A DNA stretch of 17,690 bases from Clostridiaceae bacterium (GTDB lineage: Bacteria > Bacillota > Clostridia > Oscillospirales > Acutalibacteraceae), in assembly GCA_904501685.1 (NCBI GenBank), contig CAJGBX010000019.1, positions 1 through 17,690 on the forward strand, written 5' to 3'. The stretch's first letter is position 1, and every line of letters begins with the position of its first letter. The position numbers and the translations under genes were made by a program. The notes under the pieces are model-generated. The model saw only the letters and a program-made list of their open reading frames with translations, was not told where the DNA came from and did no database searches. Below, piece after piece: positions 6,817-13,228 of the stretch.

Positions 6817-7755
6817 ATGCTAAATCAACTTTATGGCAACGCCGAAATAAAGCAAACCTTAAAAAGCATAGTCACAAGCGGTCGCTTCCCTCACGCCTTT
6901 ATCATCGAAGGTGAGGAAGGCTCGGGTCGGCGTACCTTGGCAAAAATCATTACAGCCGCGGCACTTTGTGAGTCCGACAGTGACGTACCCTGCGGCAAAT
7001 GCCGAATTTGCGATTTGGTGAACAAGGACGGCCACTGTGATGCACTTACCTACGGTCCCGAGGGCGCCACATTTAAGGTAAGCACTGTTAGGGAAATTCG
7101 TGAAAACGCCTATATTATGCCGATTGAGGCCAAGCGTAAGGTGAACATTTTGTTGGACTGCGACAAGATGAACGAGTCGGCTCAAAACGCCTTTCTGAAG
7201 GTACTTGAGGAGCCGCCTCGGTTTATGGTTTTTATATTGGTTTGCCAGAACGCTGCCTCACTTTTACCGACCGTCAGGAGCCGTTGTGTGACCTTGACTA
7301 TGCAAAATCCTGATTCAGACGATGCCGTCGACTGCATTCTTGCAAAAACCGACAAACCTTTAGATGACATAAGAGAGGCTTTGGATTCGGCACACGGCAA
7401 CATCGGAAGGGCTATGAAAATACTGTCAGGTGAGGCTGCGAAATCGGTCAAGGCTGCGGCAGATTTTATGGAGGCCGTAAGGCAAAACGACCGAATTTGT
7501 GCACTTAAAATCCTGAAACCCTTTGAAAAAGACCGCTTGGGTTTTAACTCATTTTTAGCCGAGCTAAGGCTTGCCGCTCAAGAGGAATGCAAGCTTTTGG
7601 CATTAGAAAAGGGCAGGCTTTCGGTTGCGCGTGCTTCAAGGGTTTTGCGCCTTACCGAAAATCTTGAAGCCTCGATTCGCCGCCATGTCGGTCAACCATT
7701 GTCAATTTCACTTAATTGTACCGCTTTGTGCGCCCAAATTTTTTCAGATTTGTAA
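6817..7755 (+). CDS. holB: DNA polymerase III delta' subunit (clamp loader)
   Basis: A 312-residue AAA+ clamp-loader subunit that takes part in loading the beta sliding clamp at the replication fork. The N-terminal YGNAEIKQTLKSIVTSGRFPHAF is typical of delta'. The P-loop region is GEEGSGRRT (32-40), with Arg where the nucleotide-binding Lys would be, consistent with delta' not needing to hydrolyse ATP. A four-cysteine zinc module follows (Cys51, 59, 62, 65). DCDKMNESAQNAFLKVLEEPP (114-134) and the SRC motif at 155-157 are diagnostic of the clamp-loader family. GGAGG precedes the ATG. The gene leads into yaaT, the usual Firmicutes order. The tmk and yaaQ genes often found upstream are absent; a tRNA stands there instead. 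Confidence 0.92.
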   Translation: MLNQLYGNAEIKQTLKSIVTSGRFPHAFIIEGEEGSGRRTLAKIITAAALCESDSDVPCGKCRICDLVNKDGHCDALTYGPEGATFKVSTVREIRENAYIMPIEAKRKVNILLDCDKMNESAQNAFLKVLEEPPRFMVFILVCQNAASLLPTVRSRCVTLTMQNPDSDDAVDCILAKTDKPLDDIREALDSAHGNIGRAMKILSGEAAKSVKAAADFMEAVRQNDRICALKILKPFEKDRLGFNSFLAELRLAAQEECKLLALEKGRLSVARASRVLRLTENLEASIRRHVGQPLSISLNCTALCAQIFSDL

Positions 7756-7766
7756 ATTATATAATA

Positions 7767-7795
7767 TTGAAATTCAATGCATTTTGTGGTAAAAT
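7767..7795 (+). promoter_or_regulatory. promoter of yaaT/ricT
   Basis: TTGAAA (7767-7772) and TAAAAT (7790-7795) are 17 bases apart, with an extended TGG before the -10 box. Transcription would start near 7802. The gene may therefore be expressed separately from holB, in addition to any read-through. Confidence 0.65.
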
Positions 7796-7845
7796 GTTAA
7801 GTCGTGGGAGATTTTTGTTTTCCATTATATATAAGGAGTAGCTAA

Positions 7846-8697
7846 ATGGTTGAAGTAATCGGAGTTAAGTTCCGTTCTGACGGAAGAATATATTCTTTCA
7901 GCCCTGCAGGAAGAAAGTTTTCGGCAGGCTCATATGTTATTGTCACCACCTCAAGAGGTACCGAGTGCGGTGAGGTTGCAAGCGAAAACCACAACGTGCC
8001 TGATTCGAGTATTGTCGGTCAGCTGAAGGAGGTTGTTCGACCTGCTACTGAGGAAGACCTTAAGAAAATGCACGAAAACCGCAAAAAGGAATCGGTTGCT
8101 TTTGAGTTTTGTGAGAAAAAAATTGCCGAACGCGGCTTGGAAATGAAGCTGGTTGATGTTGAGGTTACCTTTGACGCATCCAAAATCCTTTTCTTCTTCA
8201 CCGCAGACGGACGAATTGATTTCAGAGAGCTGGTAAAGGATTTAGCCGGTCAGTTCCACACCCGTATCGAATTGCGTCAGATCGGCGTTCGTGACGAGGC
8301 TAAAATGATGTGTGGTCTGGGCATTTGCGGACAACCCTTTTGTTGCTCAAGATTTTTGAATGAATTTCAGCCGGTTTCAATTAAAATGGCTAAGGAGCAA
8401 GGCTTGTCTTTGAATCCGGCCAAGATTTCGGGCACCTGCGGAAGGCTGATGTGCTGCTTAAAGTATGAGCAGAGTGCTTATGAGCATTTAGGAAAAATCA
8501 CACCCAAAAGCGGTAGCTACGTTGACACGCCCGAGGGTAAAGGTACCGTTGTTGACGTGAGCCTTTTGACCGGAAAATTAAAGGTTAAACTGGACGGCTC
8601 GGACGGTATGCCGATAACGGTTCACCGTGATGATGTCAATGTTTTAAAAGGCTGTAAGGGATGTAAAAAATTCGATAACGCTGACAACGAAGAGTAA
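7846..8697 (+). CDS. ricT: PSP1 domain protein RicT (YaaT)
   Basis: A 283-residue PSP1-domain protein matching YaaT/RicT. In Bacillus subtilis this works with RicA and RicF in a complex that binds iron-sulfur clusters and affects RNase Y processing, sporulation and competence. The N-terminal VEVIGVKFRSDGRIYSFSP is family-typical. The cysteine sets CGLGICGQPFCCSRF (156-169) and CGRLMCCLKYE (198-208) carry the cluster-binding residues. A C-terminal SGSYVDTPEGKGTVVDVSLL segment precedes a final CKGCKK. GGAG lies seven bases ahead of the start. The 90-base gap from holB contains its own promoter. Partners RicA and RicF are not in the window. Confidence 0.93.
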   Translation: MVEVIGVKFRSDGRIYSFSPAGRKFSAGSYVIVTTSRGTECGEVASENHNVPDSSIVGQLKEVVRPATEEDLKKMHENRKKESVAFEFCEKKIAERGLEMKLVDVEVTFDASKILFFFTADGRIDFRELVKDLAGQFHTRIELRQIGVRDEAKMMCGLGICGQPFCCSRFLNEFQPVSIKMAKEQGLSLNPAKISGTCGRLMCCLKYEQSAYEHLGKITPKSGSYVDTPEGKGTVVDVSLLTGKLKVKLDGSDGMPITVHRDDVNVLKGCKGCKKFDNADNEE

Positions 8698-8706
8698 AAT
8701 TCTGTT

Positions 8707-8735
8707 TTGATTTTAACCGACGCGGTTAATATATA
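8707..8735 (+). promoter_or_regulatory. purC promoter with palindromic operator in the spacer
   Basis: TTGATT (8707-8712) and TATATA (8730-8735) are separated by 17 bases. Those 17 bases are the perfect palindrome TTAACCG-ACG-CGGTTAA (8713-8729). Repressor operators commonly occupy such spacers. The remaining leader of about 30 bases is too short for a purine riboswitch. The promoter boxes match consensus only moderately. Confidence 0.5.
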
Positions 8736-8770
8736 AATCCTTATTCTATTCTTAATAAAGGGGAATTTTT

Positions 8771-9469
8771 ATGAAAAAACTTTATGAAGGCAAAACAAAA
8801 GACGTTTACGAGCTTGAAAACGGCAATGTGCTGTTGAAGTTTAAGGACGATTGCACCGGTAAGGACGGCGTTTTTGATCCAGGCGAGAACTCGGTAGGTC
8901 TTACCATCGACGGTATCGGCAAGGCTAATTTGCAGACCTCGGTTTACTATTTCGAGCTGCTCAAAAAGGCCGGAATCAAAACTCATTATGTAAGCGCCGA
9001 CATTGAAAATGCAACTATGGAGGTTCTTCCTGCAGAGTGTTTCGGTAAGGCTCAGGGCGGTAACGGTCTTGAGGTTATCTGCCGACTTGTTGCTACCGGC
9101 AGCTTTATCCGCCGCTACGGCGAGTATATTAAGGACGGCACAGTTTTAGAGGGCGGCTATGTTGAGTGCACCTTCAAAAACGACGAAAAGGGTGACCCGC
9201 TTGTAACCGGCGAGGGCTTGGCCGCATTGGGTGTTATGACTCCCGAGATGTTCCAGTCTATGAAGGACCAGACCTTGAAGATTACCAAAATCGTTGCCGA
9301 CGACCTTAAAACCTTAGGTCTAGACCTTTGGGATGTTAAGTTTGAGTTTGGCTACAACAACGGCGAGGTTATTCTTATCGACGAAATTGCTTCGGGCAAT
9401 ATGCGTGTTTATAAGGATGGCAAGATTGTTGACCCTGTTGAGTTGACCAAGATTATCAATAACAGATAA
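8771..9469 (+). CDS. purC: SAICAR synthetase (phosphoribosylaminoimidazole-succinocarboxamide synthase)
   Basis: A 232-residue enzyme that joins CAIR and aspartate with ATP to make SAICAR, a middle step of de novo purine synthesis in the cytosol. KLYEGKTKDVYELENG at the N-terminus is the ATP-binding start of the family. The substrate-site signature VICRLVATGSFIRRYGEY (about 97-114) and the C-terminal acidic VILIDEIASGNMRVYKDGK follow; the latter replaces the DEISPDTMRLWD form known from other bacteria. The length is normal for the bacterial single-domain enzyme. AAAGGGG precedes the ATG. It stands alone, away from other pur genes in this window, and has its own promoter with a palindrome in the spacer. 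Confidence 0.95.
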   Translation: MKKLYEGKTKDVYELENGNVLLKFKDDCTGKDGVFDPGENSVGLTIDGIGKANLQTSVYYFELLKKAGIKTHYVSADIENATMEVLPAECFGKAQGGNGLEVICRLVATGSFIRRYGEYIKDGTVLEGGYVECTFKNDEKGDPLVTGEGLAALGVMTPEMFQSMKDQTLKITKIVADDLKTLGLDLWDVKFEFGYNNGEVILIDEIASGNMRVYKDGKIVDPVELTKIINNR

Positions 9470-9486
9470 ACAAAATTGAAAAACAA

Positions 9487-9565
9487 CACGAGGGAGTGGG
9501 CCGCGTAAGAAACCAGCTTCTCCCTTGTGCTTTATAATAATGATCCAATGCCGATAAAAATCGGC
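9487..9565 (+). other. two stem-loops in the leader of the deacetylase-like gene
   Basis: The 132-base gap after purC holds two hairpins. The first has arms 9487-9496 and 9520-9529 (CACGAGGGAG with CTCCCTTGTG, one G-U pair) and a 23-base loop with a possible inner TGG/CCA pairing. The second has arms GCCGAT (9550-9555) and ATCGGC (9560-9565) with an AAAA loop. A TATAAT lies at 9533-9538, between them. The first could end purC transcripts, although no T-run follows it. Alternatively, together they may form a structured leader. They match no riboswitch class I know. Confidence 0.4.
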
Positions 9566-9601
9566 TCTATGTTGCAAAAAACGTATTAAAGAGGAACTAT
9601 T

Positions 9602-10561
9602 GTGAGAAAGACCTATTATTTCTATATTGACGACGTTATTTTCCTATTACGTGACCTTTGTCAGAAACCGCCTAAGCATCTTTTTGATCATCCGTTCCTT
9701 GCAATGTTGAAAGATCTTCATGAGCGTTACGGCATGAAGGTACAGCTCAACTGCTTTGCTGAGACTGTTTACAGTCATGGTACACCTAAGCCTTTCACGA
9801 TTGACCAGACCCCCGATACATACCGTGATGAGTGGATTGCAAACTCCGATTGGCTGAAGCTTGCCTTCCACGCAAAAAAAGAGAGGCCTATGTACCCTTA
9901 TATCGATGCTACTTATGAACAAATGAAGGAAGACTACACCTTCGTAAGAGATGAAATTATTCGTTTTGCAGGTGAAGAAACCTTCACAAGCTCAACCAAT
10001 ATCCATTGGGTTCCGGCAAGCCGTGCCGCATGCCAGGCACTGGTTGATTGCGGTGTAAAGATTATCGGTACAACCGTTGGAGAAGAATTGCCGCGGGATT
10101 ATGATCTGTCAAAACTTAGGCCTGAAATGTGCGAGCGTATGTTGCAAAACCGTACAGAGGAAACTACTTGGTTGTTCGGAAAGGTTCATGATTTAGGACG
10201 TGAGCCTGTTGCAGATATCAAGGGCTTTAACCATATGACAACAGCAGAGCACGAGGTCACCAGAGGCGAAGCAAGACTTTTCTACTGTGAAGAGCTTGAT
10301 TGTCACTATGTAGACTTCAACTCAGACGGTCTTATACTCAACTCGAATTCAATACCGGAGATTGAACGTATTCTTGACCTTGCAATTTCCAAAAATCTTA
10401 TTCATGTTGGTATCGGAACACATGAACAGTATTTCTATCCCGGATATAATTACTATCAGTGTAACTATGCAGAGAAAACAGAAACTGCAATCAAGAAAAT
10501 GACAGAAAACGGATATGAGCCTATCTTCTATGAAGACTATCTGCCTGAAAACAGAAAATAA
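9602..10561 (+). CDS. NodB-fold polysaccharide deacetylase-like protein
   Basis: A 319-residue protein without a signal peptide that I assign only to the glycoside hydrolase/deacetylase beta/alpha-barrel fold. YYFYIDDVIFLLRDL (5-19) has the Asp10-Asp11 pair of motif 1. LKLAFHAKKE (85-94) has a histidine after a hydrophobic strand, as in motif 2. HWVPASRAACQALVDCGVK (135-153) and GIGTHEQYFYPGYNYYQ (271-287, His274) look like the later metal and catalytic loops. The start is GTG at 9602, preceded by AGAGGA. Codon use differs somewhat from its neighbours, with more CCT, ACA and GAT, perhaps from high expression or transfer. A strong terminator follows. Substrate and even catalytic activity are uncertain. 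Confidence 0.6.
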   Translation: MRKTYYFYIDDVIFLLRDLCQKPPKHLFDHPFLAMLKDLHERYGMKVQLNCFAETVYSHGTPKPFTIDQTPDTYRDEWIANSDWLKLAFHAKKERPMYPYIDATYEQMKEDYTFVRDEIIRFAGEETFTSSTNIHWVPASRAACQALVDCGVKIIGTTVGEELPRDYDLSKLRPEMCERMLQNRTEETTWLFGKVHDLGREPVADIKGFNHMTTAEHEVTRGEARLFYCEELDCHYVDFNSDGLILNSNSIPEIERILDLAISKNLIHVGIGTHEQYFYPGYNYYQCNYAEKTETAIKKMTENGYEPIFYEDYLPENRK

Positions 10562-10595
10562 TCATAAACCTTTTTCATTACAATGCTATATAAGG

Positions 10596-10636
10596 AAACC
10601 AGCCGGCGGAAGCTAATCACCGGCTGGTTTTGTTTT
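10596..10636 (+). terminator. rho-independent terminator of the deacetylase-like gene
   Basis: A perfect 11-bp inverted repeat (AAACCAGCCGG at 10596-10606 and its complement at 10620-10630) has a 13-base loop and is followed by TGTTTT. It lies 35 bases after the stop codon. Confidence 0.88.
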
Positions 10637-10712
10637 AGCATATTATAATTTTTTATAAAAGTATCCTGCTATAACCGAATGTACTCAACAAGCAAACCCA
10701 AAGGATGTGTTT

Positions 10713-11561
10713 TTAAACCATTTCATAACCAATCAACAATCCGCCTGTTTCAGCGTAAAAGCTGCACAGTCCTCTGGTATTGTAAACCTTTATGTCAATA
10801 TCTGAAAACTCGTTCATTATTGCGGTCTTTAATTTTTGTGCACCATCCGAATTAAAGCAGTGGGCTATACGGACCTTGCCTTTTTTTAAGCCATCCCTTT
10901 TTAGGTAACCTACAATCTCGGCAATTGATTTATCAACACCCCGGCACTTGTTAGTCAGCTCAAGCGTGCCCTCAGCACTTGCGGTACCAACCATACAAAT
11001 TCCTAAAATTCCCGCAATTCTTGCAACTGCACCGTTGACACGTCCGTTATTGGCAAAATTGGTTAATGATTGCAGCATAAATCTTATTTTGGTCGTTTTT
11101 TGGTATTGTGTCATTTCTTCGCAAATTTCGTCGAACTCGAGACCGGACGAAATCAGCTCCTCGAGTTTTTCAACCAAAAGTGTCTCCTCAGGGCCTGCCG
11201 AAAGCGAGTCTATGAGGAACACCCTGCGACCGGGATGCTCGGACTCGTAAATATCCTTAGCAACCTTTGCGGCAGTGAAGCTGCCTGAAAGTCCGCTCGA
11301 AATGGTTACGCCAAAAATATATTCAGCATCACCAAATGCTTTAAGCCATTCGTCGGGATTAGGACAGGATGAGCTTGAGCGTCCCTTGTAGCTTTTCAGA
11401 TAGGTAACCATCTCCTCGACGTCCAACAACTCATTATCTGTAAATTCCTTTTCATCGGTGATGATTTTAAGCGGTGCCGAAGAAAACTCAACGTTTTCAA
11501 GCTTTAAAATATCGGCTGACGAGTCTGCCACGATTTTATATTTTCGGTTTATATTCTCCAT
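10713..11561 (-). CDS. divergent DegV family protein
   Basis: A 282-residue DegV-family protein, the second in this window. The N-terminal half is typical: VADSSADI, the FTDNELL segment, SSSSCPNPDEW (instead of KTSxPS), GVTISSGLSGSF with the conserved serine, and DSLSAGP. The second half departs from the family. SLTNFANNGRVNG stands where LKRGGRIS is usual, and the C-terminal GxHxGPG motif is replaced by CSFYAETGGLLIGYE, so the conserved carboxylate-contacting histidine is missing. The frame is intact and GAGGAG sits five bases ahead of the ATG, so it is not a pseudogene. It has a good promoter of its own. It may bind a different ligand, or bind fatty acid differently; this is inference. Confidence 0.88.
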   Translation of the reverse strand: MENINRKYKIVADSSADILKLENVEFSSAPLKIITDEKEFTDNELLDVEEMVTYLKSYKGRSSSSCPNPDEWLKAFGDAEYIFGVTISSGLSGSFTAAKVAKDIYESEHPGRRVFLIDSLSAGPEETLLVEKLEELISSGLEFDEICEEMTQYQKTTKIRFMLQSLTNFANNGRVNGAVARIAGILGICMVGTASAEGTLELTNKCRGVDKSIAEIVGYLKRDGLKKGKVRIAHCFNSDGAQKLKTAIMNEFSDIDIKVYNTRGLCSFYAETGGLLIGYEMV

Positions 11562-11602
11562 TGTTTCTCCTCAATTCAAATGCATTATTGTTTTACACGA
11601 TA

Positions 11603-11631
11603 ATTATATTTGTTTTTAATCTACACTTCAA
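11603..11631 (-). promoter_or_regulatory. promoter of the divergent degV gene
   Basis: On the minus strand TTGAAG (11626-11631) and TATAAT (11603-11608) are 17 bases apart. Transcription would start near 11596, giving a leader of about 35 bases to the start codon at 11561. Confidence 0.75.
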
Positions 11632-11663
11632 CCTACAACTCTAAATTCGGCTTCTAAAAGAAA

Positions 11664-11698
11664 TTAAGGCAACTCTACCGACAGTAGAGTTGCCTTAA
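11664..11698 (-). terminator. rho-independent terminator of the SLOG gene, containing a CTCTACCG dyad
   Basis: A perfect 15-bp inverted repeat (arms 11664-11678 and 11684-11698, TTAAGGCAACTCTAC) with loop CGACA is followed on the minus strand by TTTCTTTTAG. It lies 43 bases downstream of the SLOG stop and 32 bases upstream of the next gene's -35 box. Its core at 11673-11689 (CTCTACCGACAGTAGAG) closely matches the dyads at 5873-5917, so it may also be a protein-binding site. Confidence 0.8.
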
Positions 11699-11741
11699 CC
11701 TTTAAGTTTTATGAGGTTTTCTGAGATTTATATTACTGAAA

Positions 11742-12317
11742 TCACGGTAAATCCTCACCCGGAGGGATAAGAATAAGCTTCGCCTTAAAACGCGCGTTCT
11801 GCTCACCGACCGGGTCGGTTTCGTAAATATTTAATATCTGACGACCGCATTTGCTAGCATATTGCAGTGTGTTTCGGGTGCCGCCCGGTTTTCCGTCGAA
11901 ATATGTCAAAACAAATCGGCTTCGGTCAACCATATATCGGTTGCGGTCTGAGAATACATTTCTGTGATAGCAGTCACTTAAGGTTATAACCTCATCACAT
12001 TGGTTTAATGTGTCGTAGTACCGTTCTTTCCATTCATTACTCCAGGCGTTTTCCTGACCATAAAAAGGCACTACTGCTATCAGTTTTATATCATGCCGTG
12101 CCAGCTTTAGAGTTAAAACGTGCTCGGCAGCTAAAATATCAAAGCCCATTGCCATTCCGGTGTAAAAGACAGTGCACCCTTTTTCAAGCATATCGGCAAT
12201 GCCGGTATAAAGCCTGCGTACAAGTATGCAGTACTGTTCGTTATCAACCGAAAACGGGAAACCGAACTTATCGGGTCGGTAGCCCGTAAAACAACACGAA
12301 TTTTCAATGTTAATCAT
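11742..12317 (-). CDS. YpsA-like SLOG family protein (DUF1273)
   Basis: A 191-residue protein of the YpsA-type SLOG group, a Rossmann-like fold predicted to bind nucleotide-derived ligands. The signatures seen are CCFTGYRPDKF (8-18), FYTGMAMGFDILAAEHVL (51-68), AVVPFYGQENAWSNEWKERY (81-100) and the C-terminal KPGGTRNTLQYA (143-154). In Bacillus, YpsA has been linked to cell division. Related SLOG proteins occur in conflict systems, but no effector or toxin partner is nearby here. The cellular ligand is unknown. It diverges from the Lrp-type regulator across an AT-rich 156-base gap and ends at a strong hairpin terminator. Confidence 0.83.
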   Translation of the reverse strand: MINIENSCCFTGYRPDKFGFPFSVDNEQYCILVRRLYTGIADMLEKGCTVFYTGMAMGFDILAAEHVLTLKLARHDIKLIAVVPFYGQENAWSNEWKERYYDTLNQCDEVITLSDCYHRNVFSDRNRYMVDRSRFVLTYFDGKPGGTRNTLQYASKCGRQILNIYETDPVGEQNARFKAKLILIPPGEDLP

Positions 12318-12380
12318 TATATCACCAACTAATATAATTAAGAAATTATATGTATTTTTTGACTTAAATTAAACGCGCGC

Positions 12381-12409
12381 TTGACAAAATTAAACTATCA
12401 CTTTATAAT
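12381..12409 (+). promoter_or_regulatory. consensus promoter of the Lrp/AsnC gene
   Basis: TTGACA (12381-12386) and TATAAT (12404-12409) are both perfect consensus hexamers with an ideal 17-base spacer. The transcript would start near 12416 with a 58-base leader. The AT-rich flank shared with the divergent SLOG gene would suit Lrp-type binding and autoregulation, which is inferred. So strong a core promoter usually implies repression. Confidence 0.9.
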
Positions 12410-12473
12410 TTTGTTATGATGGGTTTTTACTATTATAACACCAAATAATATATTTTACAAGAAGGGGATTTAT

Positions 12474-12950
12474 ATGGATAAAATTGATTACCGTTTGATT
12501 ACACTTTTACAAGAAAATGCCCGTATGCCCTTAAAGCAGTTGGCAGAAAAGGTGTTTTTGTCTTCGCCTGCTACTGCAGCGCGTCTTGAACGCTTGGAGA
12601 AAAGCGGAATCATCAGTGGATACAGTGTCAAGGTTGACCACAAGCTTTTAGGATATCCCATAACTGCCTTTATCAACCTAGAGGTTCAGCCGGCGCAAAA
12701 AGCAATTTTCTACCCCTTTGTTAAGGAGCACCCAAATGTTTTGGAATGCAATTGCGTTACCGGCCACTATTCTATGCTTATTAAGGTGGCTTTTCAGAGT
12801 ACCGAAGCTCTTGATATTTTTATCGGGCAGCTTCAAACCTTTGGAAGCACACAAACTCAGATTGTGTTCTCGACCGCAAAGGAAGAGACAAGTGTAGATT
12901 TGGAAAATATAATCAACGGCAATTATCCCGAGGTTCCGGAAATTCAATAA
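12474..12950 (+). CDS. Lrp/AsnC family transcriptional regulator
   Basis: A 158-residue regulator of the feast/famine family, which typically responds to amino acids. The N-terminal winged helix-turn-helix (DKIDYRLITLLQENARMPLK, then AEKVFLSSPATAARLERLEK, residues 2-45) is followed by the hinge SGIISGYSVKVD and a RAM effector-binding domain (about 65-140). The RAM domain includes the glycine-containing VTGHYSMLIKVAF loop, usually GxYDxll; Ser replaces the usual Asp. AAGGGG lies nine bases ahead of the ATG. The gene has a perfect sigma-A promoter. A small ribbon-helix-helix gene follows after 42 bases and probably shares the transcript. The effector amino acid cannot be told. Confidence 0.93.
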   Translation: MDKIDYRLITLLQENARMPLKQLAEKVFLSSPATAARLERLEKSGIISGYSVKVDHKLLGYPITAFINLEVQPAQKAIFYPFVKEHPNVLECNCVTGHYSMLIKVAFQSTEALDIFIGQLQTFGSTQTQIVFSTAKEETSVDLENIINGNYPEVPEIQ

Positions 12951-12992
12951 ATGAAAATCTAACCATTTTAGAACGTATTACGGAGTGATTGT

Positions 12993-13163
12993 ATGAAAGA
13001 ATTTAAAATTCCCAACGTACCTGCAACAACAAGCAAAACTATCCGTTTTCCAAATGATGTTATCCAATCCGTTGAAAATGCAATCAAAGGAAGAAACTGT
13101 AATTTTTCCGCATTTGTTATTGAAGCAGTACGTGTTGCTTTAGAGAATATTAAGGAAAAATAA
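12993..13163 (+). CDS. small ribbon-helix-helix-like protein
   Basis: A 56-residue basic protein, easily missed because of its size. After MKEFKIPNVPATTS comes a strand KTIRFP, a helix NDVIQSVENAI, a turn GRNCNFS, and a second helix AFVIEAVRVALENI. This is the CopG/Arc-like ribbon-helix-helix pattern, in which two subunits pair their strands to contact DNA. GGAG is seven bases ahead of the ATG, and a terminator begins 19 bases after the stop. No toxin gene is adjacent, so an antitoxin role is not supported. It may be a solitary DNA-binding protein co-expressed with the Lrp-type regulator. The function is unknown. Confidence 0.75.
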   Translation: MKEFKIPNVPATTSKTIRFPNDVIQSVENAIKGRNCNFSAFVIEAVRVALENIKEK

Positions 13164-13182
13164 TTTTTCGTTTACCAATACA

Positions 13183-13216
13183 AAAACCGCAGTTTTCACT
13201 GCGGTTTTGTTTTTTT
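13183..13216. terminator. bidirectional rho-independent terminator between the RHH gene and gyrA
   Basis: An 11-bp perfect stem (AAAACCGCAGT at 13183-13193 and its complement at 13198-13208) with a four-base loop is followed by GTTTTTTTA on the plus strand and by a T-run on the minus strand. It can end both the ribbon-helix-helix transcript and the gyrBA transcript. Confidence 0.9.
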
Positions 13217-13228
13217 ATTTGCTTTTAA

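Noticed and set aside
8698..8770. Purine riboswitch before purC
   Set aside because: The leader after the predicted transcript start is only about 30 bases and shows no aptamer-like three-way junction.
11742..13163. Anti-phage or toxin-antitoxin system built on the SLOG and ribbon-helix-helix genes
   Set aside because: The SLOG protein is of the housekeeping YpsA type, the two genes are divergent and separated, and no effector or toxin gene lies nearby.
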